DNA from: Hyphomicrobium methylovorum
GTDB lineage: Bacteria > Pseudomonadota > Alphaproteobacteria > Rhizobiales > Hyphomicrobiaceae
Direction of reading: 5' to 3'
DNA length: 64,000 bases
Assembly: GCF_013626205.1 (NCBI RefSeq)
Contig: NZ_QHJE01000001.1
Location: forward strand, 2,212,501-2,276,500
Shown: positions 15,687 through 24,553 of the stretch, piece by piece
Numbering within the stretch: position 1 is the stretch's first letter
Layout of the letters: every line of letters starts with the position of its first letter
The notes under the pieces: generated by a model
The model's database searches: none
What the model was told of the DNA's origin: nothing
The model's input: the letters and a program-made list of their open reading frames with translations, nothing else
Program-made: the position numbers and the translations under genes

Positions 15687-16082
15687 TCAGCTACCGGTCG
15701 CTATCTTGTCGATCGCCGCTGACACGAGAAACGCCGACCGTGTCACGCCGCGGCGGTTCGCAGCCTCGTCGATCGCAGCGAGATGGCGTTCGTCGAGTGA
15801 TATATCAGCGCGCGTGAGGACACCGCTTTCGGCCAAGAACGGCAACATTACGAGGCTTTCTCCGGCGGCGGGCGCGAACTCTGTGGTCGGATCGGTAATA
15901 ATAGTCCGTGCGTCGCGGGGCGTTACTGTACGTGTCTCGTGACCCATTTCGCGGAGCGCGCTAATCGCATCTTGAATGGCCGCCTCCGGAGTTGCGCCGC
16001 CGCCGTTGCATCTAGGAACGTCGGGAACGCGCACGCCCCAAACGTCGTCGCTGCCATCCAGAATTCCAATAAAAAATGCCAT
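15687..16082 (-). CDS. HicB-family antitoxin
   Basis: A 131-residue protein with the HicB partial RNase H-like domain (AFFIGILDG, WGVRVPDVPRCNGGG, TPEAAIQDAISALREM) and a C-terminal ribbon-helix-helix (LDERHLAAIDEAANRRGVTRSAFL). ATG 16082 follows GAGGAG. HicB normally neutralises the mRNA interferase HicA, encoded just upstream. No intact hicA is seen here; a possible remnant is at 16084-16227, so this is likely an orphan antitoxin that may still act as a regulator. Confidence 0.8.
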   Translation of the reverse strand: MAFFIGILDGSDDVWGVRVPDVPRCNGGGATPEAAIQDAISALREMGHETRTVTPRDARTIITDPTTEFAPAAGESLVMLPFLAESGVLTRADISLDERHLAAIDEAANRRGVTRSAFLVSAAIDKIATGS

Positions 16083-16083
16083 G

Positions 16084-16227
16084 TTCTTGCTCCTCAAATA
16101 TCCGGCTGCTTTTGCTACATTCCGCGCCACGCCGGGCGATAGAACTGTTTGGTTCGGGCGGCCGGTCGTCCTCAAGTATCGCTCTCACTTCCGCGCTGGC
16201 TCTTGGTTTAACAATTTGTCCTGTCAC
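16084..16227 (-). pseudogene. Possible hicA remnant upstream of hicB
   Basis: Read leftward, one frame gives VKPRASAEVRAILEDD, like the N-terminus of HicA, and the next frame gives TVLSPGVARNVAKAAGYL, like its C-terminus. The middle (with the catalytic GSHH segment) is absent. The match is short and by eye, so this is tentative. Confidence 0.3.
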
Positions 16228-16273
16228 ATTTTCGTGATTTTGTAAATTTGATGCGGCTACGTAATGTCAGGAT

Positions 16274-16501
16274 ATGAAACAAACTGGTTCTCGAGGCCGC
16301 GGTCGGCCTCCGAAAGTCGGCGGCAAAGCGATGTTGCGGCCGATAACTGTTCGGTTTCCCGAACCGATGATGCGAGCAATCGAAGAAATTGTGGCTTCTC
16401 GCCCAATGGAGCAGCCAGAGAAGGGGCAGATCGTCCGTGAGCTGATTGCAGAAGCATTGGCTGCGCGAGCAACGAAGACCAAGCGGGCCTCAGCAGGATA
16501 A
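16274..16501 (+). CDS. Small ribbon-helix-helix-like protein
   Basis: A 75-residue basic protein: a GRGRPPK AT-hook-like start, then LRPITVRFPEPMMRAIEEIV and a helix with GQIVRELIAEALAAR. This strand-helix-helix layout is typical of ribbon-helix-helix DNA-binding proteins, including plasmid and toxin-antitoxin regulators. No partner toxin is adjacent that I can name. Confidence 0.6.
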   Translation: MKQTGSRGRGRPPKVGGKAMLRPITVRFPEPMMRAIEEIVASRPMEQPEKGQIVRELIAEALAARATKTKRASAG

Positions 16502-16533
16502 TCTTGGATTTGGAGCCTAGTCGAAGGTTTTGA

Positions 16534-16722
16534 ATGAAAGAGATATTCTATCGAGGATATCGGGTACAAATACATTGTCGCGGTACTGGCTGGTTCGCGA
16601 ATATATGGCGCGCAAACTCACGTTCAGTTGCCCAGACGATTCACGAGTTTCCTGATAGCGGCACGATGACAGAAGCGGCCGCGAAAAAGTGGATCGACCG
16701 CGCGCTGATTGCCGAGGCGTAG
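16534..16722 (+). CDS. Small hypothetical protein
   Basis: A 62-residue protein with alternating strands (FYRGYRVQIHC, TGWFANIWR) and a C-terminal helix (AAKKWIDRALI). The same shape is seen in many short uncharacterised proteins of this order. Ribosome-binding site is weak. Function unknown. Confidence 0.45.
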   Translation: MKEIFYRGYRVQIHCRGTGWFANIWRANSRSVAQTIHEFPDSGTMTEAAAKKWIDRALIAEA

Positions 16723-16901
16723 GTTACGCGAGCGAAGCCAAGTGGGAGCCAAGCCCGCTGCATATCGGCGTTCGGGAGGGCGGATCAGCTCAACGACAAC
16801 TTCATTGCGATATGGACGGTGGCGCGGGCACGCAATTTTTGCGGGGCGTGCTGCTGCAGGCACTGATTTATCTGACAAACATACAAAGCGGAGGCAGGTG
16901 C

Positions 16902-17204
16902 ATGAGTGACAATCCCGAGGCAACCAAAGTTCTCGACCCCGACAACGTTGCGGAAATTCTATGTGACGGCCGGTTCAATATTTCTTCGTCGGGTGGCTTG
17001 CTTACGCTGACCTTTACGCAATCGCGCCCCCGCGCGCAGGATCTGTTTGAGGGAAAAGTAATCCACGATGATATCGTACGTGCAAGGATTACGATGACAT
17101 CGGGAAATGTCGTTGCGCTGAGAGATATTCTCAATCGGGTGATCAAAACACCGGGGGAAGTTCCGGCCGCAGGTGGTAGTGCCAGTTCGACGACCAAGCA
17201 CTAG
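16902..17204 (+). CDS. Hypothetical protein, about 100 residues
   Basis: ATG 16902 follows GCGGAGG. The product is a soluble protein with beta-strand patterning (GLLTLTFTQSR, IVRARITMTSGNVVALRDILNRVI), looking like a small immunity or sheet-type fold. No family recognised. The frame is open from 16689, but the upstream part lacks a start with a ribosome-binding site. Confidence 0.5.
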   Translation: MSDNPEATKVLDPDNVAEILCDGRFNISSSGGLLTLTFTQSRPRAQDLFEGKVIHDDIVRARITMTSGNVVALRDILNRVIKTPGEVPAAGGSASSTTKH

Positions 17205-17680
17205 GGCTCTCTCCGGTTTGGGGAATCCGCCTTGCGGAAGGAGATGCGTAGATGTGTTCTGATCAGAACAATTTACTTTCGCGCAAAGTGTGCGCCGCGG
17301 CGGCCTTTTCGGCAATCGTTTTTCGCTGCTTCCGAGTCAGGCTCTCCGCGCTTACCGAGACTGACCGCAGCGGCATCCTTCCCGTCCTTGTTCACCGCAT
17401 CTTCCTCTTCGCCAAGGACCATGGTGCTAGTTCCCGAAAGTGAGTCACAAGCCATCAGAGGCGCACCAAAACCGATATTAGATTTGAGTGTCGCACCATT
17501 GTCTAACGTATTGAAAAAGCGGTTTTTCACGGCCTCGGCCCTGGGCACCATCGTTTTAGCACCCCTCGATATCACGCATTCCTCAGCCTTACCGGCAGCC
17601 GCTGGTCCGAGAGCGCCTTCGCGAGAGAATCGCGCGCATGTCTCAGGCCACACGGCTGCTTCGAGGAGCGGTTCGTGGCT
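17205..17680. other. Gene-poor interval
   Basis: Open frames exist on both strands here (for example a 63-codon ORF at 17252-17443 with AAGGAG before it), but none has a convincing composition or match. I see no repeat or clear terminator. Treat as non-coding until shown otherwise. Confidence 0.4.
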
Positions 17681-19204
17681 CTACGGCTTGATCGGCGCGC
17701 CTCCGGGACCGGGCGTGCCAAACGTCTGCAGTGCGCTTAGTGCGCTTTGTTGCAAACGAACCCAATTGGCGAGTTCATCGCAGAGTGAGGGACGCGGTCC
17801 ACTGGCGTTCGCTGCGCATCGCAGCGAGACGAAGTTCTGGAGCCCCATGGCGAGCTGCAACGAATAGTCGGCCGAATAGAGCTGCGTGTCGCTGAAGACA
17901 GCGCCGCCGGGGACGTTTCCAAAATACATCATACGCAAACTTTGCGCGGTCTCGGGATGCTTCTGCGCGTCCAGTTTAAGTATCGAGCCATTCGGAGCGA
18001 ACTCGGCGAGGATCGGCACCGTCGGGAAGCCAGCGGTCTGATGGCAGCCCATGCACGAGCTTTTCGGATTGTCGACGGGGCCTGCGAGGCGACCGCCATA
18101 TCCGAGGTGGTTGAAGTTCAGCGGAGGCGTGGCGAGGTCTACGACCGCTTGGCGATTGATCCACTGTTCGGTCAGCTTGTCGTAGTCGCACGGCCCGTTC
18201 GGTCCAGCGCAGGTTTCTGCGAACGTGACCTTCGGATTGTTGCCCCACTGAAGACCGAGCGGCACCATCCGCTTCCACGGCGTATCGCCTTTGGCGTTGC
18301 CGTTATATCCGTAGGTGCCGAGCAGCCATCCGGTTGTGCTGCGCTCATCGCGGACTTGGAGATCGATCTGGATAAGGCGCACTTTTTCGGTGCGGCGTTC
18401 GAAGCGCGATAGCGGTCCAGCGTTCCGGAACTGCGGATCTTTATTGATGTAGATGTTGGCGTCCCACTCAAACGCGCCTTTGACGGTGGGAAGCTCGGCT
18501 TCGCTCACGGTTGAGAAAAGCAGCTTGATGACGAATGAGCCGTCCGGGAAGGTGTTCAGTCCGGTCGGGTCAGGATTGAGCGCACCGGGTTTGGGATCGT
18601 CGGGATCGCAATAGACTTGCCCCAGGCCAAATCCATAGCGGTCGTTCATGTAGGCCTGCGCCCAGGTGTCGACAAAGCCGACCTGCGCCTCTCCGAACGT
18701 GTTGCCGGCGGAGTCGAATTCATGTGTCAGGCCGTGGATATATTCGCGGCCATCGGTTCCCGGCCAATCGGATGCGACCTCGGTATTCCAGTCCATCCAG
18801 GGTGCGCCGTACCAACGGCGTGTTTTGTTGTCTTCGACATAGAAATCGACTTCGATATTACCTTCGAGGCCGTAGTCGAGCATGGCCTGCAGGTAGGCTC
18901 GCGCATCGACCGGGCCGCCGTCCTTGAACGGAATCTTGAGCCACGGATAGTTTTCTTTCGGAGGGAGCTGGTTGGGATAATTCTGGCTGAGTTTGAAAAC
19001 TCTGCCTTTGTAGCTCACCGGGGGATTGCCGCCCTGGTCTTGAAGGTAATAATCCTTAAACTTTCCCCGGACGCAGTCTGTGCGCGCCAATTGATTTCGA
19101 ACGGCGTCGGACGATGCCGACGCTATGCTGGAGCACAGGGACGTGCCGGTGCACGCCACAACGAAAGACGCTGCAAGGCGCGCCGCCCAGTTCGGTGTCG
19201 ACAT
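17681..19204 (-). CDS. Secreted protein with a single CXXCH haem site
   Basis: A 507-residue protein with a signal peptide (cleavage likely after SIASA) and one haem-attachment motif SCMGCH at about residue 385. The body has many Trp/Tyr and DNxTR-type segments (FYVEDNKTRRWYG, YIHGLTHEFDSAGNTFG) and no other motif that I know. A lone c-type haem near the C-terminus of a large periplasmic protein suggests a redox or peroxide-handling enzyme, but the family is unknown to me. GAGG lies before the ATG. Neighbours give no hint. Confidence 0.65.
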   Translation of the reverse strand: MSTPNWAARLAASFVVACTGTSLCSSIASASSDAVRNQLARTDCVRGKFKDYYLQDQGGNPPVSYKGRVFKLSQNYPNQLPPKENYPWLKIPFKDGGPVDARAYLQAMLDYGLEGNIEVDFYVEDNKTRRWYGAPWMDWNTEVASDWPGTDGREYIHGLTHEFDSAGNTFGEAQVGFVDTWAQAYMNDRYGFGLGQVYCDPDDPKPGALNPDPTGLNTFPDGSFVIKLLFSTVSEAELPTVKGAFEWDANIYINKDPQFRNAGPLSRFERRTEKVRLIQIDLQVRDERSTTGWLLGTYGYNGNAKGDTPWKRMVPLGLQWGNNPKVTFAETCAGPNGPCDYDKLTEQWINRQAVVDLATPPLNFNHLGYGGRLAGPVDNPKSSCMGCHQTAGFPTVPILAEFAPNGSILKLDAQKHPETAQSLRMMYFGNVPGGAVFSDTQLYSADYSLQLAMGLQNFVSLRCAANASGPRPSLCDELANWVRLQQSALSALQTFGTPGPGGAPIKP

Positions 19205-19365
19205 TCAGTGCCTCTAAGGATCACAATTGATTAATATGTAGAAATCGGCCCCATCTATCCGTGGTCGGATTATGGGCACGTTTTTAGATGGCAAGCATCC
19301 GGCAAATGCTGACCAGGTTCATAAGTCGATAATGGCTGATCGAAGTTGATGCTGCCCTGCTGGAT

Positions 19366-20136
19366 TCACAGCGGGCCGTTAAGCCTTGGCGTCCAGTCTT
19401 CCACGGAGCGGGCTTGAACGCGCTTGGTGGCAAGTCTTCGCCAGCCTTCCGCAAGCTCGGGAATGGCGGCCATTTCCTGCAGGTCGCCGTAGCGATCCTT
19501 GTCCCGGTAGAGGAGGGTGATGAGGCGGCTCAGGGGCCAATCGGGTTGGGGCCGGTCTTCAAGAATGAGCTGGTCGCCGGGGGCTGCGTTCCCCTCTTCA
19601 AGCACGCGATAGTACCAGCCGGTGCGTCCGCTGGATTGTGTTTGGTAAGCAACGTCGCTCCGCGCAAAACGGACGTTCAGCTTCCAGCACGGTTGGCGCC
19701 CCTGGCTGACTTGGAGCACGGCGCCGCCGAATCGGATGATGTCTCCGATGTGGACCGTGTGCTCCGTCCATCCGGTGGTGGAAATGTTTTCGCCGAACGC
19801 GCCTGGCGAATTGAGCAGCGGGTGTGATCCGATGTCGGCGCGCCAAGCGTCGTAGTGATCTTGGGCGTAATGGTGCACGGCCTTTTCCGGACCGCCATGG
19901 CTTTTGCGATCGGCCTGTTCGTCACCGGCTAAGCCAACTCGCGTGAAATGCCACGGCCCTTCCGTTGGCGTTTTTGCAATACCGCTGAGATGGCCTTTGT
20001 CGCCGAGAGGGCAAACCTTTCCGCGGAGGACGATGGGCGAGGCCGGAACGAGCATTGCGGGGCAATCCTGACCAGAAGTTCGCATCGCGCTGCCGATTGG
20101 TGAATACGCCTGCACGGCAGCTGAAATTGATTTCAC
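19366..20136 (-). CDS. MOSC domain protein (YiiM-like)
   Basis: A 256-residue protein with the MOSC pattern: GLAGDEQADRKSHGGPEKAVHHY near residues 69-91, GAFGENI, VHIGDIIRFGGAVLQVSQGRQPCWKL with the conserved Cys, and a C-terminal three-helix part typical of YiiM. These proteins bind molybdenum cofactor or act on N-hydroxylated bases. The start is uncertain: GTG 20136 or ATG at 20082 or 20055. It stands alone. Confidence 0.8.
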   Translation of the reverse strand: MKSISAAVQAYSPIGSAMRTSGQDCPAMLVPASPIVLRGKVCPLGDKGHLSGIAKTPTEGPWHFTRVGLAGDEQADRKSHGGPEKAVHHYAQDHYDAWRADIGSHPLLNSPGAFGENISTTGWTEHTVHIGDIIRFGGAVLQVSQGRQPCWKLNVRFARSDVAYQTQSSGRTGWYYRVLEEGNAAPGDQLILEDRPQPDWPLSRLITLLYRDKDRYGDLQEMAAIPELAEGWRRLATKRVQARSVEDWTPRLNGPL

Positions 20137-20236
20137 CGCGGAGAGATTAAAAAATCAAAGCGGTAAATCGTCTTCGATGTTTGCTGTGGTCGTCGGGCTT
20201 TTTATTTGCCGAGATGGGACGGGGCGCCGTCGCGCT

Positions 20237-23200
20237 TCAATAGTCCCATTCGAACCCGAGGCCGAGTTTGCTGTCGCCGTCGGTGCCGGCCTCTCCGCGC
20301 GCTTTGAGATTTTTGGTCAGGTTGTGATCAACGACGATCCGGCTCTTTCCGAGGCTCATGCCTTGCTTGACGCCGACGTAGGTCTTGTCGTCGATGTAGC
20401 TGCCGGCCGAGGCTTGGGCGTTGCCTTTTTCATCGGTCGTTACGTCGAGAACGTCGATACCCATGGCGCTCTTCATCTTGTCCAGTGTGCCCGGTCCGCT
20501 GGACAGTCCGCCGATTTTGTCGATCTCGCTCGCGAGTTGAACGAGCTGCGCGGCCGAAAGCTTTGCAAGCTTCTTGTTGAAGAGCAGCAGTGAAACGATC
20601 TCGTCTTCCGGCAGCTCGGGCGACGATGTGAACCGGAATTTTGGGTTCGAGGCCGGTCCAGTTACTCTGATCGTAACCGTTGTGCCGTCTGCGTCTGCTT
20701 GGGCTTCCATGTCGAGCGAAGGTTCGAGGCTGCCCATGAACACAACATTGCCGCGGCTGAAGTCGAGCTGGCGTCCGATGATCGATAGCTTGCCGCGCGA
20801 GGTCGTGAATTGGCCGTCGGTAAATGGATTGTCGGCGGAGCCGCGAATCTTAACGAAGCCGCCTAGCTGCGCATCGACGCCGCGTCCGCGTACGAAAATG
20901 CGATCATTCGCGCGAACGTCGAGCGCGAGCGAAATGGTTGATCCAGACGATGACGCTGCGTTCGACTTTTCCTTCTCGCGCTCAGGAGACTGAAATTTTT
21001 CAGGTGCATTCACATGGCGAATATCGAGCGCGCTGACCGATTTCGGCATCTTGTTTGGAACGGTGACGTCCATTCTGCCGATCAAAACGTTGCCGTTTGC
21101 GACGAGTGCATTTAGCGGTCCGGCGACTTTTACGTTGCCGTCGATCTCGCCCGCGACGGGATCTTGATTCCCGAACTTGAATGCGGCGATCCTGATCGCG
21201 ACGTCTGCCGACGGTTCGCCGACTTTCGGCAGGAGAAGCGCGCCTTCTGCATTGACGCTGCCGCCCTTCTTGCTGGTGGCGACGAGTTTTCGGACTGTGA
21301 CTTTATCTTGAGAAAATCCGATGTCGGCCGCGATAGGCGAGAGCTCCAGGCCAAGGCCGGGGTCGCTCAGTGTCGCGCCATCCACGAGGATGCTGCCATC
21401 AACGCGAGGGTCAGACAGCTTGCCGGAGATGTCAGCCGTTACCATCGCAGTGCCTCCCGCGCGTGCCGCGCGATCGGCGAGGAAGACGTTTGCGAGAGCC
21501 AGCGGGATGCTTCCGCGCCCCGATAGTGCGAGCGCGGAGCCGTTCTTCATTCCGACCGTTCCGTTGACCGCCAAGTCGGTTCCGCCGCGTGCTGTGGCGC
21601 GCATCTTGACCTGAGCCTTGCTGTCTTTCGCGGCGATGTCGATCGTCACGTCGGCAGCAGGTAGTTGCTTCGTGTGCGTCTCTTGCAGCGACAGCGTCGT
21701 CGCCGAGATCGTGGCTGCGATCTCAGGATTGGAAGGATTGCCTTTGATCTTCGCTGTGCCGCTAATGCTGCCTTCCACTCCGAGCTCAGGCGCAGCGATG
21801 GATGCGAGCGACGCCGGGACAAGCTCCAAGTTAAGTCCCAAGTCGAGTGCGTTCGAATTCGCGGAGCCGTTGACCAGAAAAGAGCCGGTGCCGATGGCGA
21901 GCTTCAGGTTGGGTATCGACACAGTCTCGCCCTTAACGGAAAGGCGAGCGGGTGATGCGAGCCGGATCGGCGGAAGGCCGCTTTTGCCGGTGTAGGATGC
22001 AGACTTGATTTCGATCTGCTGGATATTTTCGACGGTACGAGATGTTGCGGAAAGCTCTAGCGCGCCGCCGTCGATTTGGCCTTTCGATGTCAGTGTCGCG
22101 CCGCCATCCTTGAAGCGTGCATCCAACGATAGCCCGCCGAGCGCTTTCTTGCCGTTGGCGATGCCAGCAATTTTTGCACTGATCACGCCGTCGGGAAATT
22201 CGAGATAGTTTGCGACGTTGCCGGTTGAGCGAATGCTGCCGATGCGCAGATCACCGACGAGGATATCGTCCGCGGTGATGTTCAGTTTCGCAATGCTGTT
22301 GGCTTTGTCTCCGGTCAGCGCAACATCTGCTGCGATCCGCCCTTTGAGCTTCGTGCCGATTGCGTTGCCGAGGCGCGCGAGGTTTGGAGCATGGATCTTG
22401 AGCGTTCCAGATGGTGGCGCTGCGCCGCCCAAGGCAAGGTTGCCGCCGAGCTTCGTTCCGGCGATGTCCAAGTCGAGGTCGCTTATGGAGATCGCGCCGG
22501 TATCCGACAACATCAATGCCGCAGCGCCGGTCAGTGTTTCGCCGGAGATTGTGCCGTTGGCGGTGAATTTGCCTTCGTGCCGAGATAACGGGCCGCGGCC
22601 GGTAAAGCTTAGGCTTGGCTCTTCGACGGGTTTGCCGTTGAGTGTCACGCCGTCACCTGTGAGGCTGATGTGCGACACGAGATCGGCATCTGAGCCGCTG
22701 ACATCCAGCGCGAGTTGCGCCTTGCCAGTGAGTTGCGGATTAATGGCGGCAAGCGACGAGAGCGTGACGCTTCCCGATGCATTCCGCGAGTTCTGCGCAC
22801 GCTTTGCTTTCAACGTCGCGGCAAAAAGTTCGTTTGAGATTGAGGTGTCGCGCGTTGAGAGAGCGCCGTCTGCGGTGCGTTCAATAACAGCGCTAAACTT
22901 TGTTGCCGGAGCTAGAACGCCGTCGAGGGCTTCAACGCCCGTTGCGAGGCCCGTGCTTTCTCCGGAAACGGCGGCCGCAATCGTTTGCGCAGTGAGATCG
23001 CCGTCGAACTTGATGCCAAGAGTCATCCGCCCCTTGAGCGGCCGGTCTGCGATCGCGTCGTACCGCGACGCATCCGAAACGTTGAGGCGTGCGGTTCCGT
23101 TGATCCGTCCGCCTTCGATGATTCCGGCCAGGCTCCCGACGGCGCCTGCGGACTCGACGTCCGCTTTGGCGATAGTCAGTCGAGATCCGTCGTAGGTTCC

Positions 23201-24553
23201 GGAGAATGCTAAGCGTGGTGATGGGCCGACGGATTTGCCGAGTGCTTTGGTTTCGTCGACGCCGCTGGCCGAAAGAGTCAGTCTGATATCGTCAAAGACC
23301 GAGGCGCGTTGTCCTGCCGGATCGGGTTGGGACGCGGTTGCTTCGAGAAGCAACGTCTCTGCGGCGAATTTCTGATTGTCGATGCCGTTGAGACGTACAG
23401 TCGCCGTTGACCGGCGCGCCGTGTTCGTGTCGGGCAGCGTTGCGCGGAAAGAGATCTCCCGAACTGATACCGGATTATCTTTTTCAATTGGGAACGTCAG
23501 CGGTTCGCCGTCGTTGCGGCGCGCATGGCCCTCGATCCCGCCGTGAACATAACCGGATGCGATATCGATACCGCCCGTCGCAGCGACTTGCATCGATGCG
23601 CCGGTGGCGTTGACGCGAATGTCGCTGATTGAGCGGAGAGCGCCGTCATTTAGTCCGGTAATGTCGGCGGAGACGTTCAGCTCCGTTTTTCCGGCGAGAA
23701 TGTCTGCCGCGGCGGCAGGCACGAGGCGTTCGACGAATCCAGCAAGCGAACCTGAGAGACGATGCGTCGTGGTGTTCGTCTCGTCTAGGCGAAGGGTGCC
23801 AGCGAGGAACGGTTCGCTATTCGCGGCAAGTGAGAGGTTCGCTTTCCAAGCATTCAGCGCGCCGCTGCCGTGAAGTTCTACCGAGAGAGGCGGCCGCGAG
23901 GGAAATCCGAGCAGATGCGAAACCAGCCCATTCTCCGATTCACTTCCGCTGATCGCAAGTTCCAGAGCACGCATCTCCGGATTGTATGACACGTTCGCGC
24001 GCAAGTCGCTCTGCGGGCCGTCTATCCGCTCAAGGTGAAACTGCGCGACGTTTGCTTTCTTTGTGTCACCGACGTCAGCGCCGCCGGTGAGACGGAGCGT
24101 TGCGTGTTCACCTGTCACCTGCTCGGAAATGTCGATCGCTTTCACGTCGAGTTCGCGAAGCGCGATTTTTAAGGGCAGGCCGGGGGAAGACTTATCTGTG
24201 TTTGTTTTCTTTGGTGCGCCGACAGGCTTGCGCAACACTGCGATCTTATCGACGTGCAGATATGAGATTGCCGCGCGGCCGCTGAAGAGTTCGGACGGGC
24301 TCCATGCAAACGAAATGTTGCGGACCGTCAGCCAGGGGCCGTCTTTATCGGACACGCTGATTTCGGCGATCGAAGCCTCATCGAAGAGAGAGCCGTTGAG
24401 TTCTCCGATTGCGATTGCGCTGTCTTCAGACGACGCAATCGAGGCGACCAGACGCAACATGCTCGATTGACCGAGATGCGTTGACGTCGCTGCAGTGGCG
24501 ACGATCACGAAGGCCGCTGCGATGAAAAGCAGAATCTTTGTGATCCTGCGCAT
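20237..24553 (-). CDS. tamB: Translocation and assembly module subunit TamB
   Basis: A 1438-residue protein with one N-terminal membrane anchor (residues 7-22) followed by a very long beta-strand-rich AsmA/DUF490-type stretch of Gly/Ala/Ser/Thr-rich repeats and the C-terminal TamB domain (SRGKLSIIGRQLDFSRGNVVF, LPEDEIVSLLLF). TamB spans the periplasm as a hydrophobic groove and works with TamA on outer-membrane protein and lipid transport. Its ATG overlaps the tamA stop (ATGA). Length is normal for alphaproteobacteria. Confidence 0.9.
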   Translation of the reverse strand: MRRITKILLFIAAAFVIVATAATSTHLGQSSMLRLVASIASSEDSAIAIGELNGSLFDEASIAEISVSDKDGPWLTVRNISFAWSPSELFSGRAAISYLHVDKIAVLRKPVGAPKKTNTDKSSPGLPLKIALRELDVKAIDISEQVTGEHATLRLTGGADVGDTKKANVAQFHLERIDGPQSDLRANVSYNPEMRALELAISGSESENGLVSHLLGFPSRPPLSVELHGSGALNAWKANLSLAANSEPFLAGTLRLDETNTTTHRLSGSLAGFVERLVPAAAADILAGKTELNVSADITGLNDGALRSISDIRVNATGASMQVAATGGIDIASGYVHGGIEGHARRNDGEPLTFPIEKDNPVSVREISFRATLPDTNTARRSTATVRLNGIDNQKFAAETLLLEATASQPDPAGQRASVFDDIRLTLSASGVDETKALGKSVGPSPRLAFSGTYDGSRLTIAKADVESAGAVGSLAGIIEGGRINGTARLNVSDASRYDAIADRPLKGRMTLGIKFDGDLTAQTIAAAVSGESTGLATGVEALDGVLAPATKFSAVIERTADGALSTRDTSISNELFAATLKAKRAQNSRNASGSVTLSSLAAINPQLTGKAQLALDVSGSDADLVSHISLTGDGVTLNGKPVEEPSLSFTGRGPLSRHEGKFTANGTISGETLTGAAALMLSDTGAISISDLDLDIAGTKLGGNLALGGAAPPSGTLKIHAPNLARLGNAIGTKLKGRIAADVALTGDKANSIAKLNITADDILVGDLRIGSIRSTGNVANYLEFPDGVISAKIAGIANGKKALGGLSLDARFKDGGATLTSKGQIDGGALELSATSRTVENIQQIEIKSASYTGKSGLPPIRLASPARLSVKGETVSIPNLKLAIGTGSFLVNGSANSNALDLGLNLELVPASLASIAAPELGVEGSISGTAKIKGNPSNPEIAATISATTLSLQETHTKQLPAADVTIDIAAKDSKAQVKMRATARGGTDLAVNGTVGMKNGSALALSGRGSIPLALANVFLADRAARAGGTAMVTADISGKLSDPRVDGSILVDGATLSDPGLGLELSPIAADIGFSQDKVTVRKLVATSKKGGSVNAEGALLLPKVGEPSADVAIRIAAFKFGNQDPVAGEIDGNVKVAGPLNALVANGNVLIGRMDVTVPNKMPKSVSALDIRHVNAPEKFQSPEREKEKSNAASSSGSTISLALDVRANDRIFVRGRGVDAQLGGFVKIRGSADNPFTDGQFTTSRGKLSIIGRQLDFSRGNVVFMGSLEPSLDMEAQADADGTTVTIRVTGPASNPKFRFTSSPELPEDEIVSLLLFNKKLAKLSAAQLVQLASEIDKIGGLSSGPGTLDKMKSAMGIDVLDVTTDEKGNAQASAGSYIDDKTYVGVKQGMSLGKSRIVVDHNLTKNLKARGEAGTDGDSKLGLGFEWDY

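Noticed and set aside
17232-17867. Rightward and leftward ORFs beside the secreted CXXCH gene
   Set aside because: Overlap the end of that gene or lack a convincing start; no recognisable composition.
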